Assembly: GCF_001571225.1 (NCBI RefSeq)
Contig: NZ_BCTJ01000016.1
Coordinates: 1-64,000 of the forward strand
DNA length: 64,000 bases
Direction of reading: 5' to 3'
Source of the DNA: Hydrogenophaga palleronii NBRC 102513
GTDB taxonomy: Bacteria; Pseudomonadota; Gammaproteobacteria; Burkholderiales; Burkholderiaceae_C
Shown here: positions 1 through 7,320 of the stretch, piece after piece
How the letters are laid out: each line of letters starts with the position of its first letter
Numbering within the stretch: the first letter of the stretch is position 1
The notes under the pieces: model-generated
Database searches by the model: none
Seen by the model: the letters and a program-made list of their open reading frames with translations, nothing else
Told to the model about the DNA's origin: nothing
Made by a program: the position numbers and the translations under genes

Positions 1-12
1 CAGGGGGGAGTC

Positions 13-1038
13 TCAACTACTCCCACGGATGACCGGCTCGAAGCCCAGGTCTACCGAGTGTTGTGCCGGCGTGTTGCCGCGCATCAGGCTCAGCAGCATC
101 TGCGCGCTGGCTTCGCCAATCGCGCGGCGCGGTGTGCGCACGGTGGTCAGCGGCGGCACCATCTGGTCGCTGCCGGAGAGGTCGTTGAAGCCGGCCACCG
201 CAATCCGCCCGGGCACGTCGATCTTCAGGCGCAGGGCGCACAGCAGGCCGCCTTGTGCCAGGTCGTCGTTGCAGAAGAACACCGCGTCCACTTCGGGCCG
301 GGTGCGCAACAGGTCTTCCAGCAGTTCGCCGCCGAGTTGCATGGAAGAGGGCTGCGAGCTCAGCAGTTCGAGCTTCGCGTCGTACAGGCCGTGCTGGCGC
401 AGGCAGCGCCGGTACCCTTCGGCGCGCTGCATGGTGCGCGGGTCGAGCTGCGCCGCGACAAAGGCGATGTGTTTGTGGCCGCCTTTCACCAGATGCTCGG
501 TGATCGCGTGCCCGGCCTCGATCTGCGAGAAGCCCACGCAGTAGACCCCGGGCGCCTGCGTCAGCTCCATCAGGTGCACGCAGGGCACGCCGCTGCCGGC
601 GATGAGCTGGCGCGCGGTCTCGGTGCGGTCGAAGCCGGTGAGCAGCAGGCCCGCCGGCCGGTGCGCCAGGTAGCTGCGCAGCAGTTGTTCCTCTTCGCGC
701 GGCTCGTAGTGCGTGACGCCGATCAGCGTCTGGTAACCGTGCGGCAACAGGGTGCGGTGCACGGCTTCGAGCACGTCGACGAAGAGTGCGTTGGACAGCA
801 GTGGCACCAGCACCGGCACCTGCGTGCTGCGCTGGGAGGCGAGGGCGCGTGCGGCGGGGTCGGGCACGTAGCCCAGCTGGTCGGCCGCGAGCTTGACGCG
901 TTCCACCAGTTCGGCGGCCACGCTGCGCTCGCCACGCAGGGCGCGCGAGGCGGTAATGGGGCTGACGTCGGCGGCACGCGCCACATCGCTCAGGGTGATG
1001 CGCCCGCTGTGGCGGCGCTTGCGTTCGGTCGATTCCAA
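13..1038 (-). CDS. LacI-family repressor, GntR-like (gluconate)
   Basis: This is a transcription repressor of the LacI family. A helix-turn-helix segment (SDVARAADVSPITASRAL) is followed by the hinge region and a periplasmic-binding-type sensor domain to the C-terminus. It is divergent from gluconokinase, so the effector is probably gluconate or 6-phosphogluconate (inference from context). The frame is open to a GTG at 1104, giving 363 residues. That start would put about 35 residues before the HTH and would place an operator-like palindrome (1077-1090) inside the gene. I therefore prefer the TTG at 1036-1038, behind a weak GGGA ribosome site, which gives 341 residues, close to the family norm. 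The start is uncertain; the family call is firm. Confidence 0.85.
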   Translation of the reverse strand: MESTERKRRHSGRITLSDVARAADVSPITASRALRGERSVAAELVERVKLAADQLGYVPDPAARALASQRSTQVPVLVPLLSNALFVDVLEAVHRTLLPHGYQTLIGVTHYEPREEEQLLRSYLAHRPAGLLLTGFDRTETARQLIAGSGVPCVHLMELTQAPGVYCVGFSQIEAGHAITEHLVKGGHKHIAFVAAQLDPRTMQRAEGYRRCLRQHGLYDAKLELLSSQPSSMQLGGELLEDLLRTRPEVDAVFFCNDDLAQGGLLCALRLKIDVPGRIAVAGFNDLSGSDQMVPPLTTVRTPRRAIGEASAQMLLSLMRGNTPAQHSVDLGFEPVIRGSS

Positions 1039-1076
1039 GGGTTTTCCCGGTGGTTTTTGCCGTATGGATGGCAGTA

Positions 1077-1090
1077 GGATAGCGCTGTCC
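1077..1090. promoter_or_regulatory. GntR-type operator, distal site
   Basis: GGATAGCGCTGTCC is a 14-bp palindrome with one mismatched pair around the AGCGCT core typical of LacI/GntR-family operators. The same ten bases GGATAGCGCT recur at 1205. It lies between the two divergent genes if the repressor starts at 1038. Confidence 0.6.
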
Positions 1091-1204
1091 AACGCCTTGG
1101 ACACCCGAATTTACCCTGAATCGTCCCGCCTGCGTGCACAAGCCCTTCCCGATGAAGATGGGGCTGGCCCGGTTGGTGGCACAGTCCGTTTTTTTACCCT
1201 CTTC

Positions 1205-1218
1205 GGATAGCGCTACCC
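1205..1218. promoter_or_regulatory. GntR-type operator, overlapping the gntK start region
   Basis: GGATAGCGCTACCC shares its first ten bases with the site at 1077-1090. The centres are 128 bp apart. It ends one base before the gluconokinase ATG (1220), so a bound repressor would cover the ribosome-binding region and could loop with the distal site. No ordinary Shine-Dalgarno sequence is visible here. Confidence 0.6.
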
Positions 1219-1219
1219 A

Positions 1220-1741
1220 ATGAATGCACCGTCTGATCACACCTGCATCGTCGTCATGGGCGTGGCGGGTTGCGGCAAGTCCAGCCTGGGCCAGTTGTGC
1301 GCCCGGACGCTGGGCGTGCCCCTGCTGGAGGGAGACGATTTCCACTCCGCCGGCAACGTCGCCAAGATGCGCGGCGGCATCCCCCTGAGCGACGACGACC
1401 GCACGGCCTGGCTCAACACCCTGGCCGAACAACTGCAGGCCCACGCGGATGGCGTGCTGCTGACCTGCTCGGCGCTCAAGCAGCGTTACCGCGACCGCTT
1501 GCGCGCTGCCGTGCCCGGCCTGCGTTTCGTGTTTCTGGAACTCACGCAGGCGCAGGCGCGCGAACGCGTGGCGGCGCGGCCGGCGCACCTGTTTCCGGTG
1601 AGCCTGGTGGCGAGCCAGTTCGAAGCGCTGGAGGACCCGAGCGGCGAGCCCGGCGTGTTGCGCCTCGATGCCACACGCGATCTGGCCACGCTGTGCGCCG
1701 AGGTCACGCGCTGGGTGGGTGGTGTGGAGGTATTGCCATGA
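1220..1741 (+). CDS. gntK: Gluconokinase
   Basis: This kinase phosphorylates gluconate with ATP to 6-phosphogluconate in the cytoplasm, feeding the Entner-Doudoroff enzymes encoded at 9.6-16.1 kb. The 173-residue length is normal for the GntK family. The P-loop GVAGCGKS sits at residues 14-21, followed by family motifs including EGDDFHSAGNVAKM, the DDDR stretch and CSALKQRYRDRLR. Its last four bases overlap the ATG of the TRAP small permease (ATGA), which indicates translational coupling. Regulation by the divergent repressor is likely from the operator at 1205-1218. The assignment is secure. Confidence 0.95.
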   Translation: MNAPSDHTCIVVMGVAGCGKSSLGQLCARTLGVPLLEGDDFHSAGNVAKMRGGIPLSDDDRTAWLNTLAEQLQAHADGVLLTCSALKQRYRDRLRAAVPGLRFVFLELTQAQARERVAARPAHLFPVSLVASQFEALEDPSGEPGVLRLDATRDLATLCAEVTRWVGGVEVLP

Positions 1742-2229
1742 ACGTCAACCGCTTCTTCCGGCGCGGGGCCGAGGTGCTGCTGGCGCTGTGCCTGGCCGCC
1801 ATGGTGCTGTGCGTGTTCGGCAACGTGGTGCTGCGGTATGGCTTCAACAGCGGCCTCAATGCCACCGAGGAGCTGTCGCGCCTGCTGTTCGTGTGGATGG
1901 TGTTCCTGGGGGCCACCGCCGCCTACCCGGCGGGCCAGCACATGGCGTTCACCAGCCTGGTGGGCATGTTGCGTGGCCGCCCTCGCGCCTTCGCCGCCGT
2001 GACCTTGCTGGTCCGCCTGCTGGTGCTGCTGGCCTGCGTGCTGCTCGGCCGCGGCGCCTGGCAGCAGGTGGTGGTCGGTCTGGACAGCCATTCCGTCGTG
2101 CTGGGTTATCCCGTGGCGCTGCTGCCCTTGCCGGCATTGCTGTGCGCGGTGGCCATCGGGTTCATGGTGCTGGTCGAGATCGTGCGGCGCACGCCGCTCG
2201 ACCTGGGCCATTCGGCAGACATGGAGTAA
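1738..2229 (+). CDS. TRAP transporter small permease, DctQ type
   Basis: This is the small four-helix membrane subunit of a tripartite ATP-independent periplasmic transporter. The 163 residues contain four hydrophobic segments, and the family signature ATEELSRLLFVWMVFLGA falls near residues 41-58. It starts inside the gntK stop codon and is followed four bases later by the large permease gene, so the three TRAP genes and gntK look like one operon. The operon suggests gluconate or a related sugar acid as substrate. That is inference from neighbours, since TRAP sequence alone does not fix the substrate. Confidence 0.9.
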   Translation: MNVNRFFRRGAEVLLALCLAAMVLCVFGNVVLRYGFNSGLNATEELSRLLFVWMVFLGATAAYPAGQHMAFTSLVGMLRGRPRAFAAVTLLVRLLVLLACVLLGRGAWQQVVVGLDSHSVVLGYPVALLPLPALLCAVAIGFMVLVEIVRRTPLDLGHSADME

Positions 2230-2233
2230 CAGC

Positions 2234-3526
2234 ATGAGCGTTGAAGCATTGGCCTTTGTGGTCTTCCTGGGCGGCATGGTGCTGCTCATGGGCGTGGGCA
2301 TGAACATGGCGTTCGCGCTGCTGCTGACCGGGGCCGCCATGGCCTGGGTGATGGATTTCTGGGACACGCAGTTGCTGGCCCAGAACATGGTGGCCGGCAT
2401 CGACGGCTTCCCCTTCCTGGCCGTGCCTTTCTTCATCCTGGCCGGCGAGCTCATGAACTCGGGCGGGATCAGCAGACGCATCATCGACATGGCGCAGGCC
2501 TGGGTGGGCCACGTGCACGGCGGGCTGGGTTACGTGACCATCGGCGCGGCGGTGCTGCTCTCGGCCATGTCGGGTTCGGCGCTGGCCGATGCCGCCGCGA
2601 TGTCCGCCATCCTGCTGCCCATGATGCGCAAGCACGGTTACCCGATGACCACCTCGGCGGGCCTGATCGCCGCCGGCAGCGTGATCGGGCCGATCATCCC
2701 GCCGTCGATGGCCTTCGTGATCTACGGCGTTACCACCAACACCTCGATCTCGGCCCTGTTCGTGTCCGGCATCGTGCCCGGGCTGATCATGGGCGTGGCG
2801 CTGGTGGTGACATGGCGCATCGTGCTGCGCAAGATGACGCTGCAACGCAGCCCGTCGGTGCCCATGGCCGAGCGCCTGCGTCTGACGGCCCGCGCCGTGT
2901 GGGCGCTGCTCATGCCGGTGATCATCATCGGCGGCATGAAGAGCGGCGTGTTCACGCCAACCGAAGCCGCCGTGGTGGCCGCCTGTTATGCGCTGGTGAT
3001 CGCGCTCTTCGTGCACCGCGAGATGCGCCTGGTCGAGCTGTACGGCACGCTGGTGCGTGCGGCCAGCACCACGTCGGTGGTGATGTTCCTGTGCGCCGGC
3101 GCCGCCGTGGCCAGCTACATGATCACGCTGGCCGACCTGCCGTCAACGCTCACCGGCTGGCTGGGCCCGCTGATCGAACACCCGCGCCTGCTGATGGTGG
3201 CCATGATGTTCGCGCTGGTGCTCATCGGCACCGCGCTCGACCTCACGCCCACCATCCTGATCATTGCGCCGGTGATGCTGCCGATTGCCGTCAAGGCCGG
3301 CATCGACCCGGTTTACTTCGGTCTCATGTTCGTGCTCAACGGCGCCATCGGCCTGATCACCCCGCCCGTGGGCACCGTGCTCAACGTGGTGGCCGGCGTG
3401 GGCCGCCTGCCCATGCACCAGGTGATCCGGGGCGTGAACCCGTTCCTGATCGCATACCTCCTCGTTCTCGGCCTTTTCGTCGTGTTCCCGCAGATCGTCA
3501 CCGCGCCCGTGGCCTGGATGCGCTGA
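2234..3526 (+). CDS. TRAP transporter large permease, DctM type
   Basis: This is the large membrane subunit of the TRAP system, which moves the bound solute with sodium or protons. It has 430 residues with about twelve hydrophobic segments and DctM hallmarks: the early PFLAVPFFILAGELMNSGG stretch, the GPIIPPSMAFVIYG stretch, and a late NGAIGLITPPVGTVLNVV loop. A GGAG ribosome site lies eight bases upstream of the ATG. It sits between DctQ and DctP in one transcription unit. The length and all family landmarks are intact. Confidence 0.93.
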   Translation: MSVEALAFVVFLGGMVLLMGVGMNMAFALLLTGAAMAWVMDFWDTQLLAQNMVAGIDGFPFLAVPFFILAGELMNSGGISRRIIDMAQAWVGHVHGGLGYVTIGAAVLLSAMSGSALADAAAMSAILLPMMRKHGYPMTTSAGLIAAGSVIGPIIPPSMAFVIYGVTTNTSISALFVSGIVPGLIMGVALVVTWRIVLRKMTLQRSPSVPMAERLRLTARAVWALLMPVIIIGGMKSGVFTPTEAAVVAACYALVIALFVHREMRLVELYGTLVRAASTTSVVMFLCAGAAVASYMITLADLPSTLTGWLGPLIEHPRLLMVAMMFALVLIGTALDLTPTILIIAPVMLPIAVKAGIDPVYFGLMFVLNGAIGLITPPVGTVLNVVAGVGRLPMHQVIRGVNPFLIAYLLVLGLFVVFPQIVTAPVAWMR

Positions 3527-3567
3527 CCTTCATCCCTTTCCATCCAACCTGAACAATGGAGACAACC

Positions 3568-4587
3568 ATGACCCTTGCCCGTCGCACCCTGATCGCCGCC
3601 GCCGCCGCGATCACCCTCGCCGCACCGCTTGCCAGCTGGGCGCAGGACATCAAGCCGCGCCTGATCCGTTATGGCTACGGCCTGACCGAAGCGTCCAACT
3701 CGGGCCGCGCCAGCAAGCTGTTCGCCGAGGAGGTGGAGAAGGCCTCGGGCGGGAAGATGAAGGTCCGCACCATCGGCAACGCGGCGCTCGGCTCGGACGT
3801 GCAGATGCAACAGGCGCTGATCGGTGGCGCGCAGGAAATGATGGTGGGCTCCACCGCAACCCTGGTGGGCATCACCAAGGAAATGGCCATCTGGGACACG
3901 CCCTTCCTGTTCGACAACGCGAAGGAAGCCGACGTGGTGCTCGACGGCCCGGTGGGCCAGAAGGTGATGGACAAGCTGCAGGAGAAGGGCCTGGTCGGCC
4001 TGGTGTATTGGGAGAACGGTTTTCGCAACCTCACCAACAACCGGCGCGCGATCAACCGGCTGGAAGACATCGACGGCATCAAGCTGCGCGTGATGCAGAA
4101 CAACGTGTTCATCGAGAGCTTCAAGACGCTCGGCGCCAATGCCGTGCCGCTGCCGTTCTCGGAGCTCTTCACCGCGCTGGAAACCAAGACGGTGGATGGG
4201 CAGGAGAACCCCTACAACACCATCCTGTCGAGCCGTTTCTACGAGGTGCAGAAGTACCTCACCGTCACCAACCACGTCTACAGCCCGTGGATCGTGCTGG
4301 TGAGCAAGAAGTACTGGGACGGTCTCAGCAAGGACGAGCACAAGGTGCTGCTGGACGCCGCCCGCAAGAGCCGCGATTTCGAGCGCCAGGACACGCGCGC
4401 GGAAGCCGACCGGGCGCTGGCCGAACTCAAGAGCAAGGGCATGCAGATCAACCAGCTTGCACCCGCCGAGGCCAACCGCATGCGCGAAAAACTCAGCGCG
4501 GTGAACGCCAGCATTGCCAGCCACGTGGGCGAAGACCTGTGGAAGGAAACGCAGGCCGCCGTGGCCAAGGCTCGCGCCGCGAAGTGA
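3568..4587 (+). CDS. TRAP substrate-binding protein, DctP type
   Basis: This is the periplasmic receptor that captures the solute and delivers it to the DctQM permease. I chose the ATG at 3568 because a GGAGAC ribosome site (3558-3563) lies five bases upstream; an in-frame ATG at 3556 overlaps that site. The 339-residue product begins with a classical signal peptide ending near SWAQ. The DctP fold follows, with the conserved WENGFRNLTN segment carrying the ligand-binding arginine and the FSELFTALETKTVDGQENP segment. With gntK and the GntR-like repressor in the same locus, gluconate is the likeliest ligand. An esterase gene follows after 37 bases. Confidence 0.92.
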   Translation: MTLARRTLIAAAAAITLAAPLASWAQDIKPRLIRYGYGLTEASNSGRASKLFAEEVEKASGGKMKVRTIGNAALGSDVQMQQALIGGAQEMMVGSTATLVGITKEMAIWDTPFLFDNAKEADVVLDGPVGQKVMDKLQEKGLVGLVYWENGFRNLTNNRRAINRLEDIDGIKLRVMQNNVFIESFKTLGANAVPLPFSELFTALETKTVDGQENPYNTILSSRFYEVQKYLTVTNHVYSPWIVLVSKKYWDGLSKDEHKVLLDAARKSRDFERQDTRAEADRALAELKSKGMQINQLAPAEANRMREKLSAVNASIASHVGEDLWKETQAAVAKARAAK

Positions 4588-4624
4588 GCGGCCGGAACCA
4601 CGGTTCGCATCCAGGGAGGCCACA

Positions 4625-5560
4625 TTGCCACTGCATCCATTGATCGTGGACATGATGGCCGCCGCGCGCGCCGTCGGCAAACCCGCGCTGTCGGCAGGAT
4701 CGCCAGACGATCTTCGCCAGCTCATGGCCAGCGGGCGGGCCGCATTGGGCCGCGGCCCCGAGGTGGGCGAGGTGCGCGAGCTGCGCATCCCGTCGCGCTC
4801 GCAAGGTGTGCCGGCCCGGCTCTACCGCGGCATTTCAGGACGGCAGGAGCGTGGGCTCATCGTCTACGTGCACGGCGGGGGCTGGGTCGGTGGATCGCTG
4901 GACGACTACGACCTGCTCGCCCGTGCGCTGGTGGACCGCTCGGGTTGCGCCGTGCTGTCGGTGGACTACCGCCTCGCGCCGGAACACCGTTTTCCCGCCG
5001 GCCTGCACGACGTCGAGGACAGCATCGTCTGGGCGACTGCCCATGTCCATGAACTGGTGGACAAGCACGTGCCCGTGGTGGTGGCAGGCGACAGCGCCGG
5101 CGCCAACCTCGTGACCGTCGCCCTGAAGGCCTTGCAGCCAGCCGTGCAGGTGGCGATGCAGTGCCTTTTTTATCCGGTCACCGACACCGACGTGCAGCGC
5201 CAGAGTTACCGCGACTTTGCCGAAGGCCTGCCGTTGCTGGCCAGGGACATGGTGTGGTTCATGGCGCACTACGCGTCGCCGGAAGAGCACAGCGACCCGC
5301 GCGTGGCGCCCCTGCGTGATGCCCGCCTGGGTGGCTTGCCGCCGGCCTGGATCACCACCGCCGAATACGACGTGCTGCGCGACGAGGGCGAAGACTATGC
5401 GCAGCGCCTGCTTGAGGCCGGCGTGCCGGTCAGCCTCACGCGGGCCGAGGGCATGGCGCACGGCTTCATCCGCTGGTTCAACCTGGTGCCCGAAGCCGAC
5501 GCGGTGCTCACCACGGCATGCCGTGCCATGGCCGAGGCCTGCGAAGCTGCACCGTCCTGA
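4625..5560 (+). CDS. Alpha/beta hydrolase, hormone-sensitive lipase type esterase
   Basis: This is a serine esterase of the HSL/acetyl-hydrolase group. The oxyanion motif HGGGW is at residues 83-87, the nucleophile motif GDSAG is centred on Ser157, and the catalytic Asp and His are in YDVLRDEG and AHGF near the C-terminus. A TTG at 4625 is preceded by GGGAGG (4614-4619) at five bases, and it removes an unmatched N-terminal extension in the longer open frame, giving 311 residues. It may be the last gene of the gluconate/TRAP unit, but no substrate link is visible. A perfect 13-bp tandem duplication spans its stop codon. Confidence 0.88.
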   Translation: MPLHPLIVDMMAAARAVGKPALSAGSPDDLRQLMASGRAALGRGPEVGEVRELRIPSRSQGVPARLYRGISGRQERGLIVYVHGGGWVGGSLDDYDLLARALVDRSGCAVLSVDYRLAPEHRFPAGLHDVEDSIVWATAHVHELVDKHVPVVVAGDSAGANLVTVALKALQPAVQVAMQCLFYPVTDTDVQRQSYRDFAEGLPLLARDMVWFMAHYASPEEHSDPRVAPLRDARLGGLPPAWITTAEYDVLRDEGEDYAQRLLEAGVPVSLTRAEGMAHGFIRWFNLVPEADAVLTTACRAMAEACEAAPS

Positions 5561-5579
5561 CGTGCAGTCCTGACGTGCA
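5554..5579. repeat. Perfect 13-bp tandem duplication across a stop codon
   Basis: GTCCTGACGTGCA occurs twice in direct succession (5554-5566 and 5567-5579). The first copy contains the TGA that ends the esterase gene, so the second copy supplies a duplicated, unused stop. It looks like a small slippage event. Confidence 0.9.
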
Positions 5580-5582
5580 GAT

Positions 5583-6011
5583 CTAACGCGCTGGTCTGAG
5601 CTGGGCACGCTCGGCCCAGCCATGCAGCAGCATGCCCACCAGCATGGCCGCGACGAACACCGCGGCCTTGAACTCGCCCGAGGCCATGGACACCAGGGCC
5701 GGGCCCGGGCAGAAACCCGCCAGCCCCCAGCCGGCACCGAACACCAGGCTGCCCACCACCAGGCGGCGGTCGATCTGCGTGGCCTTGGGCAGGTGCATGG
5801 CATCGCCGAAGAAGCTGGTGCTGCGCCGCTTCGCCAGCGCAAAGGCGAAGAGGCCGACCGCGATGGCGCCGGCCATCACCAGCGCCAGTGAGGGGTCCCA
5901 GGCGCCGAACAGGTCGAGAAACCCCAGCACCTTGGCCGGATCGGCCATGCCCGACAACAGCAGGCCCAGGCCGAACAGCAGGCCGACGAGAAATTCGATG
6001 ACGCGTTGCAT
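5583..6011 (-). CDS. YeeE/YedE-type membrane protein, DUF6691 half
   Basis: This is one half of a split YeeE/YedE transporter, a family linked to uptake of thiosulfate or other sulfur compounds. Its 142 residues contain four hydrophobic segments, with GLLLSGMADPAKVLGF near the start and the conserved cysteine motif GLAGFCPGPALVS. The ATG at 6009-6011 follows a GAGGAG ribosome site; a longer open frame has no such support. It lies immediately downstream of the partner half (6023-6463), with 11 bases between them. Neither the sulfur-responsive repressor nor the persulfide dioxygenase often found beside such pairs is present. Confidence 0.85.
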   Translation of the reverse strand: MQRVIEFLVGLLFGLGLLLSGMADPAKVLGFLDLFGAWDPSLALVMAGAIAVGLFAFALAKRRSTSFFGDAMHLPKATQIDRRLVVGSLVFGAGWGLAGFCPGPALVSMASGEFKAAVFVAAMLVGMLLHGWAERAQLRPAR

Positions 6012-6022
6012 GACGGGTCTCC

Positions 6023-6463
6023 TCAGAGCAGGTGCCGAACGACGTAGACGACCACGAAACCGGTCGCCATGAAGCAGAGCGTGGCCACCAGCGAACGCGG
6101 CGACAGGCGCGACAGCCCGCACACCCCGTGGCCGCTCGTGCAGCCCGAACCGTAGCGCGTGCCCAGGCCCACCAGCAGGCCGGCCAGCACCAGCAGGCCC
6201 AAGCCGGCGTCGATGCGCGGCGCCGGCGTGAGGCCTTCGGGCGCCAGCCAGCGGTAGAGCAGCGGTGCGCTGAACACCCCGAGCAGGAAGGCGACGCGCC
6301 AGCCCGCGTCACCCGCTTTGGGTGGCAGCAGGCCGCCGAGGATGCCGCTGATGCCGAGCACGCGGCCGTTCATGAGAATGAAGGCCGCCGCGGCCAGCCC
6401 GATCAGGATGCCACCGGCCAGTGCGCTCCAGGGCGTGAAGTTCGTCCAGTCAATGCCGATCAT
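6023..6463 (-). CDS. YeeE/YedE-type membrane protein, first half
   Basis: This is the partner of the preceding gene and is transcribed first. Its 146 residues contain several hydrophobic helices and the family cysteine motif [12 protein letters not shown] near residue 110. The ATG at 6461-6463 is preceded by GGAGAG. In full-length YeeE proteins the two cysteine motifs line the transport path, so the two polypeptides probably assemble into one channel-like unit for a sulfur compound (family knowledge; substrate not shown here). Confidence 0.85.
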   Translation of the reverse strand: MIGIDWTNFTPWSALAGGILIGLAAAAFILMNGRVLGISGILGGLLPPKAGDAGWRVAFLLGVFSAPLLYRWLAPEGLTPAPRIDAGLGLLVLAGLLVGLGTRYGSGCTSGHGVCGLSRLSPRSLVATLCFMATGFVVVYVVRHLL

Positions 6464-6525
6464 GGTGCTCTCCGTTGACGTCAGGCCGAGCATACGGGGC
6501 CTGCGGGCGCGTGTCACCGCATGGC

Positions 6526-6553
6526 TTGCCGGGCATGTTTTTGGTCATATACT
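6526..6553 (+). promoter_or_regulatory. Sigma-70-like promoter
   Basis: TTGCCG (6526-6531), a 16-base spacer and TATACT (6548-6553) form a good match to the housekeeping consensus. The predicted start near 6560 lies just before the hairpin at 6567-6592 and the small gene at 6610. Confidence 0.6.
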
Positions 6554-6566
6554 GCGGAGCATAACG

Positions 6567-6592
6567 AAAGGCCGCCATGCAAGGCGGCCTTT
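6567..6592. terminator. Ten-bp hairpin in a leader, terminator-like in both directions
   Basis: AAAGGCCGCC and GGCGGCCTTT are perfect inverted arms around the loop ATGCAA. Short T-rich runs follow on both strands. It could end leftward transcription from 7.3 kb. On the plus strand it sits at the very 5' end of the transcript from the promoter at 6526-6553, so it could also act as an attenuator or a stabilising 5' stem-loop. Confidence 0.6.
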
Positions 6593-6609
6593 CCTTGTCA
6601 GCCCACACC

Positions 6610-6906
6610 ATGACCGACCCTTCCAACGCCGATCCGGTTTCGCCCGTGCAGCCCGCGTCCACCGCCTTGCCGGTGCACATGGTGTCGCACGAGGTGCCGG
6701 TGAGCGCTGCGCTGAGCCACCTGCCCGAGCTGCGCAACGCGGTGCAGGTGTGTGAGTGGATGGTGGAGCCGGTGCAGGGCAGCACATCCCGTTCGCTCAC
6801 CCTGGTGTTGTCGGAAAACGTGAGCCTGTGTTTTCTGCTCAGCGAAGAAGATGCGCAAGACCTGGGTTTTGCGCTGCGGCGCGGCCAGCCCGATGCAGCG
6901 GCCTGA
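6610..6906 (+). CDS. Small protein of unknown function
   Basis: I do not recognise this family. The 98-residue product starts MTDPSNADP, has no signal peptide or membrane segment, and contains a plausible folded core (residues about 30-85) with alternating hydrophobic residues. The frame is also open from an ATG at 6577, but that codon lies in the loop of a stable hairpin, so I prefer 6610; no clear ribosome site is seen for either. A convincing promoter lies upstream, and the gene converges with the ModE-like regulator. Confidence 0.6.
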   Translation: MTDPSNADPVSPVQPASTALPVHMVSHEVPVSAALSHLPELRNAVQVCEWMVEPVQGSTSRSLTLVLSENVSLCFLLSEEDAQDLGFALRRGQPDAAA

Positions 6907-6918
6907 GCGCCGCGGGCC

Positions 6919-7266
6919 TCAGGGCGCCACCAGCCGGTTCAGGCGTTGCAGCTCGGCCGCTGCGGCGGCCAGGGCGATGTCTTCCACCGCGCGGTAGCGC
7001 CGCACCAGTTCCTCACCCGTGGCGGTGAGCGAGGTGCCACCGCCCCTGGCGCCACCCGATGCGGTGAGCACCGCGGGTGAGGTCAGGCAACGGTTGATCT
7101 CGTCCACCAGCAGCCAGGCGCGCCGGTAGGACATGCCGAGTTCGCGGCCCGCGGCCGAAATCGAGCCTGTGCGCGCAATCGTTTCCAGCAGGCCGACCTT
7201 GCCCGGACCGATGGCAATGACGTCGCCGCGCTTGATGCGCAGCCGGAACTGCACCTGGGGTTTCAT
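6919..7266 (-). CDS. ModE-like winged-helix DNA-binding protein lacking the molybdate domain
   Basis: This 115-residue protein matches the N-terminal DNA-binding half of ModE, the molybdate-responsive regulator. Visible motifs are ETIARTGSISAAGRELGMSYRRAWLLVDEIN (residues about 28-58), quoted in two parts here: ETIARTGSISAAG and YRRAWLLVDEIN, then the GGARGGGTSLTATG wing. The molbindin (Mop) domains of full ModE are absent, so metal sensing would need another partner or another signal. No molybdenum transport or cofactor genes are nearby. Stand-alone proteins of this kind are known in proteobacteria as LysR-type-HTH or ModE-N proteins. Confidence 0.85.
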   Translation of the reverse strand: MKPQVQFRLRIKRGDVIAIGPGKVGLLETIARTGSISAAGRELGMSYRRAWLLVDEINRCLTSPAVLTASGGARGGGTSLTATGEELVRRYRAVEDIALAAAAAELQRLNRLVAP

Positions 7267-7320
7267 GCTGGGGAAGACCTCGCTGTCGTGGGGAGAGAAG
7301 TGGCAGGGTGTCGGGCGATG

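Noticed and set aside
12-1588. Minus-strand open frame running from gntK through the repressor gene
   Set aside because: It lies in a different frame from both real genes and its product is arginine/alanine-rich without motifs.
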